Virus record (IMG/VR): IMGVR_UViG_3300032322_002033
Span: 1-64,000 of that record
Strand: one strand, 5' to 3'
Source of the DNA: a virus
Length of the DNA: 64,000 nt
Within the stretch, counting starts at the first letter, position 1; each line of letters starts with the position of its first letter. The notes under the pieces are model-generated. The model was not told the origin of the DNA and did no database searches. It worked only from the letters and a program-made list of their open reading frames with translations. Shown one piece after another: positions 40,123-48,603 of this stretch. The translations under genes were made by a program, and so were the position numbers.

Positions 40123-41880
40123 ATGGCTCAACAGAATATTAATCAATATAATTTTAAAAAATGGTTTATCAAATCGGTTCCAAAAAATAACGATTTAAGT
40201 CTGGCGTCGGATGAGGTAGACTTTAATCAAGAAGTTATTTTTTCTACAGAGTTGATAGGGTTAAATGATGGTAATCGATTACCTATACATTTTGATTTAA
40301 ACAATTCGGGCAGTTCTCAACTGTTTACAATTAATTATGGTGATTATTACACAGGTAATACTCTTGTATCTTTAAATTATTATAACCCTAATAATGACAA
40401 TTTAAATTGTTATACCTCATCGACATTATGTGACATAGGTTTAACAGGTGTTGATAATGGTTTAACTACTCAAATATCAGGTGAAACCCTGTATTATACT
40501 ATGGGGGTATATACTGGAGATACAAAATGGGATAGATACCATTATGATAGAAGAATGAAATTAATTCCTGTGTCTTATGGTACTAACGAACTAGTAGAAT
40601 TAGTACTAACTTCAGATATTAGTGCCGGCTCAGTTATTGTGAATTATGTTTTTTCAGCAAGCACAAATGTTAAAACTAATGTCTCAATATCATTTACTCA
40701 GTCAATTGGTAGGGAAGACAATACTCCTCTAGTGGTTACTACAGGGGTTACAATTTTTTCAGGAACATCAACAGGGTCAACAACTGTTGTGTTTGATGCG
40801 AGTTTTTCTAATTTAAATCGAACAAGTAGTTTTGAAAATGTGACAATATCGGGAGTTAAATACACACAACCCATTGTTCTCAAAGAAGATACAAAATTCG
40901 AAGTACCTGTGTGCGAACAATTTTTAACTAATGAATTGAGTAATATTTTAACAACTGAAAATAGTGATAATATAATTACTGAACTTGATGGTTGTTATAA
41001 TTGTTATTCTGGATTACAAACATTAAATGTCGGATATAGAACTGGTGCAATTGTTTATAATAGCGTTGATAACACAATTTACGTGGCAGCGGTAGAAAGC
41101 CCATATGTTTTTATAATTGACCCTTTAAACTTTACTGTTTCTGATACCGTAACGTTAAGTCAATCTTCTTCGTATTATAATTATATGGCTTATTATTCAG
41201 GAACAAATTCAGTATATGGTAGTTATTTGTTTAGTGATAACACAATTGGTGTTGTTTCATCAAACACTGAAGATAGTACGTTATCAATTTTTGTACCTAG
41301 AGGATTAACTGTACAACCAAATGAACAAAGATTATATGTTGGCGGGACAGGTAGGGTTAGATATGTCGATTTAAATACTCTAACAACACATACCGGTGTC
41401 TCATTAGGCTCAGCATCATTCGAATCAGTTTATAATAGTGTTGACAATACAATATATTTTGCAAAATATATTGCAGGCCAAGTTGCAGTTTACGATTGTT
41501 CAACAAGTAATGTAACTACCAATATTACTGTTGGGAAAACTCCATATAACTTACAATTTAATCCATTACTTAATGTTGTATATGTACTTAATGAAGGTGA
41601 TGATAGTGTTTCGGTAATTGATTGTAATACAAATATAGTAATTGCAACAATTACAGGGATGACTAACGTGTTATCAATTTTGTATATACCTAATACGACA
41701 AAACTTTTAGTTAGTAATCTAAATGGAGTTGTTTATAAAATAAATTGTTCTAACAACACAATTACTTGTTCTCAGGATTTAGGTACTAATATACCTCAAA
41801 TGACATACAATCCAAATGATGGGTTTGTATATGTGAGTGATTATAACGAAACAGCAACTATGAGAAGATTCATACCGTAA
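40123..41880 (+). CDS. Virion adhesin with YVTN-type beta-propeller
   Basis: 585 aa. The N-terminal half is beta-rich (Ig or fibronectin-like). From about residue 300 there are repeated blades with the YVTN pattern: YNSVDNTIYVAAVESPYVFI, NSVDNTIYFAKYIAGQVAVY, NPLLNVVYVLNEGDDSVSVI, NPNDGFVYVSDYNE. Each blade ends in a VID or VYDC-type strand and about seven can be counted loosely. Beta-propellers of this kind bind proteins or glycans. It heads the fibre region, so a receptor-binding role is likely. A propeller on a phage virion is uncommon. Confidence 0.75.
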   Translation: MAQQNINQYNFKKWFIKSVPKNNDLSLASDEVDFNQEVIFSTELIGLNDGNRLPIHFDLNNSGSSQLFTINYGDYYTGNTLVSLNYYNPNNDNLNCYTSSTLCDIGLTGVDNGLTTQISGETLYYTMGVYTGDTKWDRYHYDRRMKLIPVSYGTNELVELVLTSDISAGSVIVNYVFSASTNVKTNVSISFTQSIGREDNTPLVVTTGVTIFSGTSTGSTTVVFDASFSNLNRTSSFENVTISGVKYTQPIVLKEDTKFEVPVCEQFLTNELSNILTTENSDNIITELDGCYNCYSGLQTLNVGYRTGAIVYNSVDNTIYVAAVESPYVFIIDPLNFTVSDTVTLSQSSSYYNYMAYYSGTNSVYGSYLFSDNTIGVVSSNTEDSTLSIFVPRGLTVQPNEQRLYVGGTGRVRYVDLNTLTTHTGVSLGSASFESVYNSVDNTIYFAKYIAGQVAVYDCSTSNVTTNITVGKTPYNLQFNPLLNVVYVLNEGDDSVSVIDCNTNIVIATITGMTNVLSILYIPNTTKLLVSNLNGVVYKINCSNNTITCSQDLGTNIPQMTYNPNDGFVYVSDYNETATMRRFIP

Positions 41881-41891
41881 AAAATAAAATA

Positions 41892-41899
41892 TATTTATA
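41892..41899 (+). promoter_or_regulatory. TATTTATA element (putative late promoter)
   Basis: TATTTATA with 14 nt to the ATG at 41914, in the 33-bp gap after the propeller gene. Confidence 0.55.
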
Positions 41900-41913
41900 A
41901 ATAAAATTAAAAA

Positions 41914-42894
41914 ATGTCAAATATTAAAATATCACAGTTAACTCAGTTTACTGGTTCATCAAGTAATACGTGGTTAGTTATAAATAACTCAGCTCAAACT
42001 GAAACGTTTAAAATAACAAGAGAAACCTTATTATCAGGATTAATACAATGTTCAAATGTTATTGCGAGCGAATCACTACAGGCGAATGAAATTTTCCCAT
42101 CAGATGATGTAGATTTAAATATAAGTACAAGAACTAACACTGGCACCAAAGGGATTAATTTAATGACCGGACCAAAACCTGGTGGTCTCGGGTATATTAG
42201 AATTAAAATCACATCCGGAGGTACGGTAGGTATTAATACAGATACACCAACTGCTCAACTTGATGTGTCAGTTCCAACAGGAAGTACGGTTGGATTAAGA
42301 GTTTCAGGTAATTCAAATACTGACATGGTTAGAATTACGCAAGTAGGAACAGGACATACTTTTGTTGTTGAGGATTCTCAAAATCCTGATAGTACACCAT
42401 TTGTCATAAGAAATGACGGTAAAGTGTATATGGGAACTTATACTGAAGACACCTCATCACTACTTAATGTTGGAGGTAACGCCCATTTTTGGGGTAATGT
42501 TTTTTTTACGGGAACCGCTAATGTCGCAATCCAAAATGCAGTTCCTGGAAGAACTTTAATAAATTTTGCATCAGTTGGGAATTCCTATTTTAATAACGGT
42601 AATTTAGGTGTTGGTACAATATTACCTGACGCCAGATTAGACGTAACCTCAACAGGAAGTACGGTTGGGTTAAGAGTCTCAGGTAACTCGTCAACTGACA
42701 TGGTTAGAATTACTCAAACAGGTAGTGGGAATGCTCTTATAGTTGAAGGAAATATAATATACCCGTCTCCATCTACTCCACCTGTAAGTAGTGGTAGTAC
42801 CGGAACAAAAGGTACTGTGACATGGGACGGAAGTTATTTTTATATCTGTGTTGATACTAATACTTGGAAGAGGTCACAATTATTATCTTGGTAA
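41914..42894 (+). CDS. Short tail-fibre protein
   Basis: 326 aa. It starts with a fibre-type head (SNIKISQLTQFTGSSSNTWL) and contains two copies of a unit at about 110-145 and 237-272 (TGSTVGLRVSGNS-x-TDMVR, then ITQ-x-G-x-G). The last 30 residues (GTVTWDGSYFYICVDTNTW, KRSQL) are nearly identical in pattern to the end of the protein at 44695-45189. Such end domains fold trimeric fibres or bind receptor. Confidence 0.78.
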   Translation: MSNIKISQLTQFTGSSSNTWLVINNSAQTETFKITRETLLSGLIQCSNVIASESLQANEIFPSDDVDLNISTRTNTGTKGINLMTGPKPGGLGYIRIKITSGGTVGINTDTPTAQLDVSVPTGSTVGLRVSGNSNTDMVRITQVGTGHTFVVEDSQNPDSTPFVIRNDGKVYMGTYTEDTSSLLNVGGNAHFWGNVFFTGTANVAIQNAVPGRTLINFASVGNSYFNNGNLGVGTILPDARLDVTSTGSTVGLRVSGNSSTDMVRITQTGSGNALIVEGNIIYPSPSTPPVSSGSTGTKGTVTWDGSYFYICVDTNTWKRSQLLSW

Positions 42895-42909
42895 TAAAAA
42901 AGTCCAAAG

Positions 42910-42917
42910 TATTTATA
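42910..42917 (+). promoter_or_regulatory. TATTTATA element (putative late promoter)
   Basis: TATTTATA with 15 nt to the ATG at 42933, in the gap after the fibre gene. Confidence 0.55.
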
Positions 42918-42932
42918 TAAAAATAGTTTTCA

Positions 42933-44690
42933 ATGTCAAGAAGATTTTCTGGAAATACCAAAGAAACCGTATATAATATTGTATCAAAAACGGGTAATAC
43001 TATAGGGTATTATAACCAACTTTACGGAGGGTTTTACCAAGGATTTTTTAAACTATTCGGATATGACTATGAAGTATTTCCGGACAGAACTAATAAAGGT
43101 TGGTCTGTTGAGATGTTATTAAGAGCGAGACAAGAAGATGAGTTTTATCATTTAGAGAATCAAACTTATTTAAATGAAGTTTACCCTAATAACAAGAATA
43201 CTTTTTTTTATTTTGGTACAAGAGCTGAGAATAAATTTTATCATCATGCGGCAGGTTCACCCGCGACAGATACGGGGTATACAAGAGTTACGGCAAGTCT
43301 AAGTGGATGTTTTGAAACTTGCGCATGTTCAAACACAGGAGTCACCAACTCTCGATGTGTTGAAGTCTATGAACCTTTAACATATCTACCACAACATAAT
43401 ATTGATTGTAATTGCGGTTGTGGTTCATCAACAACGGAAGTTCCTAATTCAGATAAAGACCCATTATTTGACACTATGTCAAATAGTTTTTCATTAAAAT
43501 TATCAGGTGACCCAAAAAACCCAAAAATATGTGTCAGAGTTTTAAAATTTACGGGAGGGTGTGAAGTAACAGGTACTTGTTCAACAACAGGAATTACATA
43601 TGCAACAGGTTATACAGTTTCAGAGTATTGTTCATCAAAACAAATTTACGATTATTGCCAGGTCGCAAACGATGATTATTTAAATAAAGAGCATTGGTTT
43701 TTAGTTGATTGTGTTTGGGAAAGAAATGAATATTTTGATACATGTGATTTATATTATAAAGGTGGGCTCGGTCTGATTAGTGAAACTAAATATGTTGATT
43801 CATTATCACAAAATACGGTTAATTTAATTTCCCCACCAATTACAAATGGGGAAGTAGTCGCTGAAACTATAGAAGTTATTGAGTTGAATGAAAGATGGTT
43901 AACTGAAAAAGACCACAGACTTGGTTCTTTAAAATTATATGTTAATGGTAAATTGTTTTATGTTATTAATGGATTTGAGGAAATTATACCAAGAGGATTA
44001 AATACTGAAAAAGAAAAACAATTAGGTGTACCTTTTAATCTTTCTTGGGGTGGAGGAACTCAAGGACTTAGAGAAAGTTTAACTTTGGTATCTTGTAATG
44101 ACAACACAGATTACCAGCAAGACCCTGAGGTAATGCCAAACCAAACATTATCAGGTACCTCATTATCCGCATTAACAACAAATATATTTATTGAACCTAA
44201 TTTTGCAGGAAGTTTTGATGGTGCCATAAGTCAATTTAGGATGTATACTGAACCATTATCTTATCCTGAAATTATACACAACTTTGATATATTAAAAGAA
44301 AATTTTTCTTTATTTGATTGGAAATGTCCAAATTGTAATGATTTTTTGGTAAATGATATTGTTAGTGGAGTTACTAATAATGTTTTAACTTTTTCTTCGG
44401 CAACTTTTTCAGCATATAGTTATGACTTGAGTTGGAAACCTTTAAATCAAAATTTTAGAATTTCAATCACAGGTAATACATCAATACCATCATTCCCATA
44501 TTCAATAAATTTATTAGACCCATTAATAATTCCTTACTTTGGTGGTGGTAGTTATTATTTTTATTTTCAACATATAGACCAAACATTACGTGTTGATGTT
44601 CCTGATAATGTAGTTAACGTATTATTATTTGGAGGTGATAATGTGTTAGATGTTGGTAATGATGCATATTTATTAATAGAACCTTTATAA
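42933..44690 (+). CDS. Cys-rich virion protein with ConA/LamG-like domain
   Basis: 585 aa. N-terminal YGGFYQGFFKLFGYDYEVFP, then GWSVEMLLRARQEDE. A Cys-rich middle (CFETCACSN; CNCGCGSS; CEVTGTCST; about 120-260) could bind metal or form disulfides. The later part LGSLKLYVNGKLFYVINGFE, then SFDGAISQFRMYTEPLSYPE is the typical end of a ConA-like lectin/glucanase fold, which binds carbohydrate. It ends CPNCNDF plus a beta tail. It lies 4 nt before the next fibre gene. Role as a virion lectin is inferred. Confidence 0.72.
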   Translation: MSRRFSGNTKETVYNIVSKTGNTIGYYNQLYGGFYQGFFKLFGYDYEVFPDRTNKGWSVEMLLRARQEDEFYHLENQTYLNEVYPNNKNTFFYFGTRAENKFYHHAAGSPATDTGYTRVTASLSGCFETCACSNTGVTNSRCVEVYEPLTYLPQHNIDCNCGCGSSTTEVPNSDKDPLFDTMSNSFSLKLSGDPKNPKICVRVLKFTGGCEVTGTCSTTGITYATGYTVSEYCSSKQIYDYCQVANDDYLNKEHWFLVDCVWERNEYFDTCDLYYKGGLGLISETKYVDSLSQNTVNLISPPITNGEVVAETIEVIELNERWLTEKDHRLGSLKLYVNGKLFYVINGFEEIIPRGLNTEKEKQLGVPFNLSWGGGTQGLRESLTLVSCNDNTDYQQDPEVMPNQTLSGTSLSALTTNIFIEPNFAGSFDGAISQFRMYTEPLSYPEIIHNFDILKENFSLFDWKCPNCNDFLVNDIVSGVTNNVLTFSSATFSAYSYDLSWKPLNQNFRISITGNTSIPSFPYSINLLDPLIIPYFGGGSYYFYFQHIDQTLRVDVPDNVVNVLLFGGDNVLDVGNDAYLLIEPL

Positions 44691-44694
44691 AATT

Positions 44695-45189
44695 ATGGCA
44701 CAGGGAAAAACTTTAAATGAATTAACAGGGACAACATCAGTAAATCAACAAGATTTACTTTTAATATACCAAACAGGTAGTACTAAAAACGTATCAATAA
44801 GTGCATTGACTCAGAATATTGTAAACAAAAATTTTACAGGAGGTACTATGTCAGTAACTGGTACATCTTCTTTTGAGGGTAATGTAACAATTAATGTTTT
44901 AAGTGTTACTGGGGAAACAATTTTTTCAGATAACATCACAGGACAAACAGGGACGTTTAATGAGATAACTATTACCGGAAGTACCACAATTAGTGGTAAT
45001 ACTGAAATTGGAGGTAATGTGAGAATATCTAACGATTTAATTTACCCAACACCATCAGTAGTACCAAGTTTAAGTGGTGGTAGTTATGGAACTACAGGAA
45101 CTACAGGAACAATTTCATGGGATTCAGATTACATATACGTATGTGTTGCAACTAATACATGGAAAAGAGCTCAGTTATTAATATGGTAA
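44695..45189 (+). CDS. Short tail-fibre protein, paralogue of 41914-42894
   Basis: 164 aa. AQGKTLNELTGTTSVNQQDL starts a fibre head like its paralogue, a short Gly/Thr beta part follows (TGTFNEITITGSTTISGNTE), and the end (GTISWDSDYIYVCVATNTW, KRAQL) repeats the terminal domain of 41914-42894. It is a compact version of the same design, translated with the ConA-like protein. The next 59 bp before the glycosyltransferase hold no clear signal. Confidence 0.76.
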   Translation: MAQGKTLNELTGTTSVNQQDLLLIYQTGSTKNVSISALTQNIVNKNFTGGTMSVTGTSSFEGNVTINVLSVTGETIFSDNITGQTGTFNEITITGSTTISGNTEIGGNVRISNDLIYPTPSVVPSLSGGSYGTTGTTGTISWDSDYIYVCVATNTWKRAQLLIW

Positions 45190-45248
45190 GTTAAAAAAAG
45201 ATTTATTTAGTTTTAAATTTTATTAATATTTTATTCAAATAGTAAACT

Positions 45249-46496
45249 ATGAGTAAAATATTCATACAAGTCGCGTCATATCGAGACCCCCAACTTATCC
45301 CAACAATAAAATCGGCGATAGATAATTCCAAAAATCCTGAAAATTTGGTATTCGGTATTTGTCGTCAATATCACCCTTCTGACAAGTTTGATGATTTAGA
45401 AGAATATCGAAATGATGGTAGATTCAAGATTATTGATGTGAATTATAAAGATTCTAAAGGTGCTTGTTGGGCAAGACATCAAATCCAACAATTATATGAT
45501 GGTGAGGATTATACCTTACAGATAGATTCCCACATGAGGTTTGCTAAAGATTGGGATTTTGAAATGATAAAAATGGTTAAAGATTTGAAAAAGAAAGGTT
45601 ATAAAAAACCATTACTAACTTCTTATGTTTCATCTTTTGACCCTGATAATGACCCAAATGGTAGAACTATGGAACCTTGGCAAATGGCTTTTGATAGATT
45701 TATTCCTGAAGGGGCGGTATTCTTTTTACCTGAAACAATACCTAATTGGCAAAATTTAGACTCACCTGTAACCTCAAGATTCTACTCGGCACATTTTTGT
45801 TTTACCCTTGGTAAGTTTGCTAAAGAAGTACAACACGACCCTGATTTTTATTTTCATGGTGAAGAAATATCTATTGCGGTTAGAGCGTTCACACATGGTT
45901 ATGATTTATTTCACCCGCATAAAGTTTTAATTTGGCATGAATACACAAGAAAAGGTAGAGTTAAGCAGTGGGATGATGATTTAAAATGGTTTGAGAAAAA
46001 TAATGTTGCCCATCAAAGAAACCGAGCTCTATTTGGAATGGATGGAGAAGCTGAAATTGAATTAGGTAAATACGGATTTGGGAAAGTTAGAACATTAAAA
46101 GATTATGAAAAATACTCAGGTCTAAAATTTTCAATACGAGGAGTCCAACAACATACATTAGATAAAAAATACCCACCTAACCCATATAATTTTAATAATG
46201 ATGAGGAATGGGAAAATTCATTTGCAACAATTTTTAAACATTGCATAGATGTTGGGTATTCAGATGTACCTGAAGATGATTATGATTTTTGGGCAGTTGC
46301 ATTTCACGATGAAAATGACAATACGATGTATCGATTAGATGCGACAAAAGAAGAAATAAAAAGAATGAAAAATGACCCCGATGGATATTGTAAAATATGG
46401 AGACAATTTGATACTTTAAAGAAACCAAAGTATTGGGTTGTTTGGCCACATTCAGAATCTAAAGGGTGGTGTAATAGAATAACAGGTAACTTATGA
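45249..46496 (+). CDS. Glycosyltransferase (GlcNAc-transferase PF11397-like)
   Basis: 415 aa. IFIQVASYRDPQLIPTIKSA, GACWARHQIQQLYDGEDYTL, QIDSHMRFAKDWD (DSH as metal site), TSRFYSAHFCFTLGKFAKEV, PDFYFHGEEISIAVRAFTHG and HPHKVLIWHEYTR fit the GlcNAc-transferase family known from Dictyostelium Skp1 modification and bacterial relatives. The last 110 residues are an extra acidic domain. Directly follows the fibre genes and overlaps the next transferase by 4 nt, so modification of fibre protein is a fair inference. Confidence 0.88.
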   Translation: MSKIFIQVASYRDPQLIPTIKSAIDNSKNPENLVFGICRQYHPSDKFDDLEEYRNDGRFKIIDVNYKDSKGACWARHQIQQLYDGEDYTLQIDSHMRFAKDWDFEMIKMVKDLKKKGYKKPLLTSYVSSFDPDNDPNGRTMEPWQMAFDRFIPEGAVFFLPETIPNWQNLDSPVTSRFYSAHFCFTLGKFAKEVQHDPDFYFHGEEISIAVRAFTHGYDLFHPHKVLIWHEYTRKGRVKQWDDDLKWFEKNNVAHQRNRALFGMDGEAEIELGKYGFGKVRTLKDYEKYSGLKFSIRGVQQHTLDKKYPPNPYNFNNDEEWENSFATIFKHCIDVGYSDVPEDDYDFWAVAFHDENDNTMYRLDATKEEIKRMKNDPDGYCKIWRQFDTLKKPKYWVVWPHSESKGWCNRITGNL

Positions 46497-47209
46497 ATAT
46501 AGATTTTTGTTTTGCAACATTTTGTTTTGGTGATAGGTATTATTCCCAAACAAACACACTAATTAATGATTTGAAAATATCAGAATTAAAACCAAATTTA
46601 ATTGTGATTACTGATAATCCTGATAAAATATTAATTGAAGATTTTGTTAAAGTTTTTAATGTCTCAGAATATTCTGAGGATTATTTAAACTATGCTAACA
46701 ACTATTACGATTTTGATTTTTCAGTTAAACGATTTACAGTAAAGAAAGCATTTGAATTAGGTTATAATAAAATTATTTTGGTTGATACTGACATTCGAGT
46801 CAACTATGGGTTATTCACTCATGAAAATATTTCCAATTCGTTTGAAGATAATTCAATTTTAGGTTCAGTCACTTACAACTTTGATGAACAAATAACTACT
46901 AATAGTGAATTAGGTAAACGTTTAATGTATTATGAAAATCATTTTGGTTATGAAATAAATAAAAATGAATTAAACTTTATGCCTGAGGATTGTATTCAAT
47001 ATTTGAATATTGATACTGATAAAATGGTTAATTTTTTAAATGATTGGGACAATTGTATTCAAGTTAAGAATAGTCATGGGTTAAGGAACATACCTGCGGG
47101 AAATATTGATGAAATGTGTTTTAGTGCAATTAAGAATGGTATTAAAGTGGGTAACAATTCAAATAAATCTTTAAACATAGTTTTTGCACAACATGACAAA
47201 TGGTACTAA
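46493..47209 (+). CDS. Putative GT-A glycosyltransferase
   Basis: 238 aa. CFATFCFGDRYYSQTNTLIN, LKPNLIVITDNPD, FTVKKAFELGYNKIILVDTD (DTDIRV metal site) and RNIPAGNIDEMCFSAIKNGI give a GT-A outline. Four-nt overlap upstream; the next gene starts 17 nt before its stop. Confidence 0.68.
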   Translation: MNIDFCFATFCFGDRYYSQTNTLINDLKISELKPNLIVITDNPDKILIEDFVKVFNVSEYSEDYLNYANNYYDFDFSVKRFTVKKAFELGYNKIILVDTDIRVNYGLFTHENISNSFEDNSILGSVTYNFDEQITTNSELGKRLMYYENHFGYEINKNELNFMPEDCIQYLNIDTDKMVNFLNDWDNCIQVKNSHGLRNIPAGNIDEMCFSAIKNGIKVGNNSNKSLNIVFAQHDKWY

Positions 47210-48047
47210 AATAGTTAGTTCAATTTATGAACTAAATTATGTCAAAGAAAGAAATGGTGAAAGATATAAAAACTTTCCATTACTTGTTGCGACTTTAAAA
47301 AACATAATTTTTCCCGAATACAACTATGTAATTTATACTGACCAAAATTCGTATGAAAAATTCAATTTACAATATGAATTTAATAAACCAAATGTTGAAT
47401 TTAAATTCAAAGAACTTAATACGTCAGAATCTTGTGAATTAATTGATAAAATCAGACATGATGAATTATCAGGGGGTATGAACTATGATAGAATTTATTG
47501 TGTTAACAATTATTTAGAAGTCGTAATTAATAAGTTGAAGTTTTTAATTGATGAGTCAGTTGATTGTGAAAATATATTTTGGATTGATTCTGGTTTGATT
47601 GGAACATCTTGTCATGACGGATGGAGAGATTACATGGCTCCACTAATTAACTCAAAAAATTTTTTAGAAAAAATTTTGGAAAAAATCCAAAAACATGGAT
47701 TTATACATTTAAAAGGTAATTCAATTGTTATGAATTATGAAATGGTTGATAGATTCCAAGAGTTGTATGGTGTAGAATTAAAGGTAGTGCCAGGATGTCT
47801 ATTTGGTGGAAAATCTGAAAAAGTTAGACATTTATTAGACGGATATTTAGACATTTTTACAAGTTATCTTATCAAATATAATCAGCTAATAAGTGAACAA
47901 GAAGTCCTTACGGCTATTACAGGTCAAAATAAAGAAGAATGTTATGCTTTTGAATTTGGAGATTGGTTAGACTTACAAAAAGGATTTTTAAACATTTTAG
48001 ACATTTATGATGAATCAAAGTACACAAGAGAAAGATGTTATGTTTAG
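47193..48047 (+). CDS. Putative glycosyltransferase-like protein
   Basis: 284 aa from the ATG at 47193 (an in-frame TTG lies 9 nt upstream). IVSSIYELNYVKERNGERYK, PEYNYVIYTDQ, CENIFWIDSGLIGTSCHDGW and VPGCLFGGKSEKVRHLL resemble the HtrL/YibB-like half of the protein at 48600. The pairing of FWID and GGFFGG-type motifs is shared, which suggests a common GT-A-like fold. It overlaps both neighbours. Confidence 0.65.
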   Translation: MTNGTKIVSSIYELNYVKERNGERYKNFPLLVATLKNIIFPEYNYVIYTDQNSYEKFNLQYEFNKPNVEFKFKELNTSESCELIDKIRHDELSGGMNYDRIYCVNNYLEVVINKLKFLIDESVDCENIFWIDSGLIGTSCHDGWRDYMAPLINSKNFLEKILEKIQKHGFIHLKGNSIVMNYEMVDRFQELYGVELKVVPGCLFGGKSEKVRHLLDGYLDIFTSYLIKYNQLISEQEVLTAITGQNKEECYAFEFGDWLDLQKGFLNILDIYDESKYTRERCYV

Positions 48048-48603
48048 TCTTAATATTGTATGTACAAGTATTGGAAGACAAACTCTACCAAGGTTAATCG
48101 ATTCATTTGTTAATCAACTAAAAAGTAATGATATTTTTACAATCATATCAGACATAAATCATGATTTTGTTTCTGAGGTTTTATCAAGATACAATTTTAA
48201 TTTTACTGTTAATCATATCATTAATAATGGTGAAAGAGCGTGGAAATATGGTCATCCATTAATTAATAAACACGTAAACAATTTAGATGGTGATTTTATA
48301 ATGTTTGCTGACGATGATGATAGATATACCGAAGGAGCGTTTGATGTAATTAGAGATAATGTTAAAGACAAAAATAAATTATATATTTTTAAACATAAGT
48401 GGGGTTCCGATATTAATTGGAAGTTAAAAGATTTTACAATAGGTAATGTTGGAAAATGTATGGGGGTAATTCCGAACACTCACAATCTTCCAAAATTTAG
48501 AGAAGATGTTTTTGGTGATGTTTATTTTTATGAGGAAATTGGTAACATGTTTGAAAGTGAGTTTATTGACCACATAATTTATAAAGTTAGGGATACAGAA
48601 TGA
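48040..48603 (+). CDS. Glycosyltransferase family 2-like
   Basis: 187 aa from the ATG at 48040, 8 nt inside the previous gene. A longer frame from 48007 would add a Gln/Lys/Glu leader without family support. SLNIVCTSIGRQTLPRLIDS, NNGERAWKYGHPLINKHVNN and GDFIMFADDDDRYTEGAFDV show the GT2 fold with an Asp-rich metal site. Compact single-domain enzyme. Stop overlaps the next start by 4 nt. Confidence 0.78.
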   Translation: MFSLNIVCTSIGRQTLPRLIDSFVNQLKSNDIFTIISDINHDFVSEVLSRYNFNFTVNHIINNGERAWKYGHPLINKHVNNLDGDFIMFADDDDRYTEGAFDVIRDNVKDKNKLYIFKHKWGSDINWKLKDFTIGNVGKCMGVIPNTHNLPKFREDVFGDVYFYEEIGNMFESEFIDHIIYKVRDTE

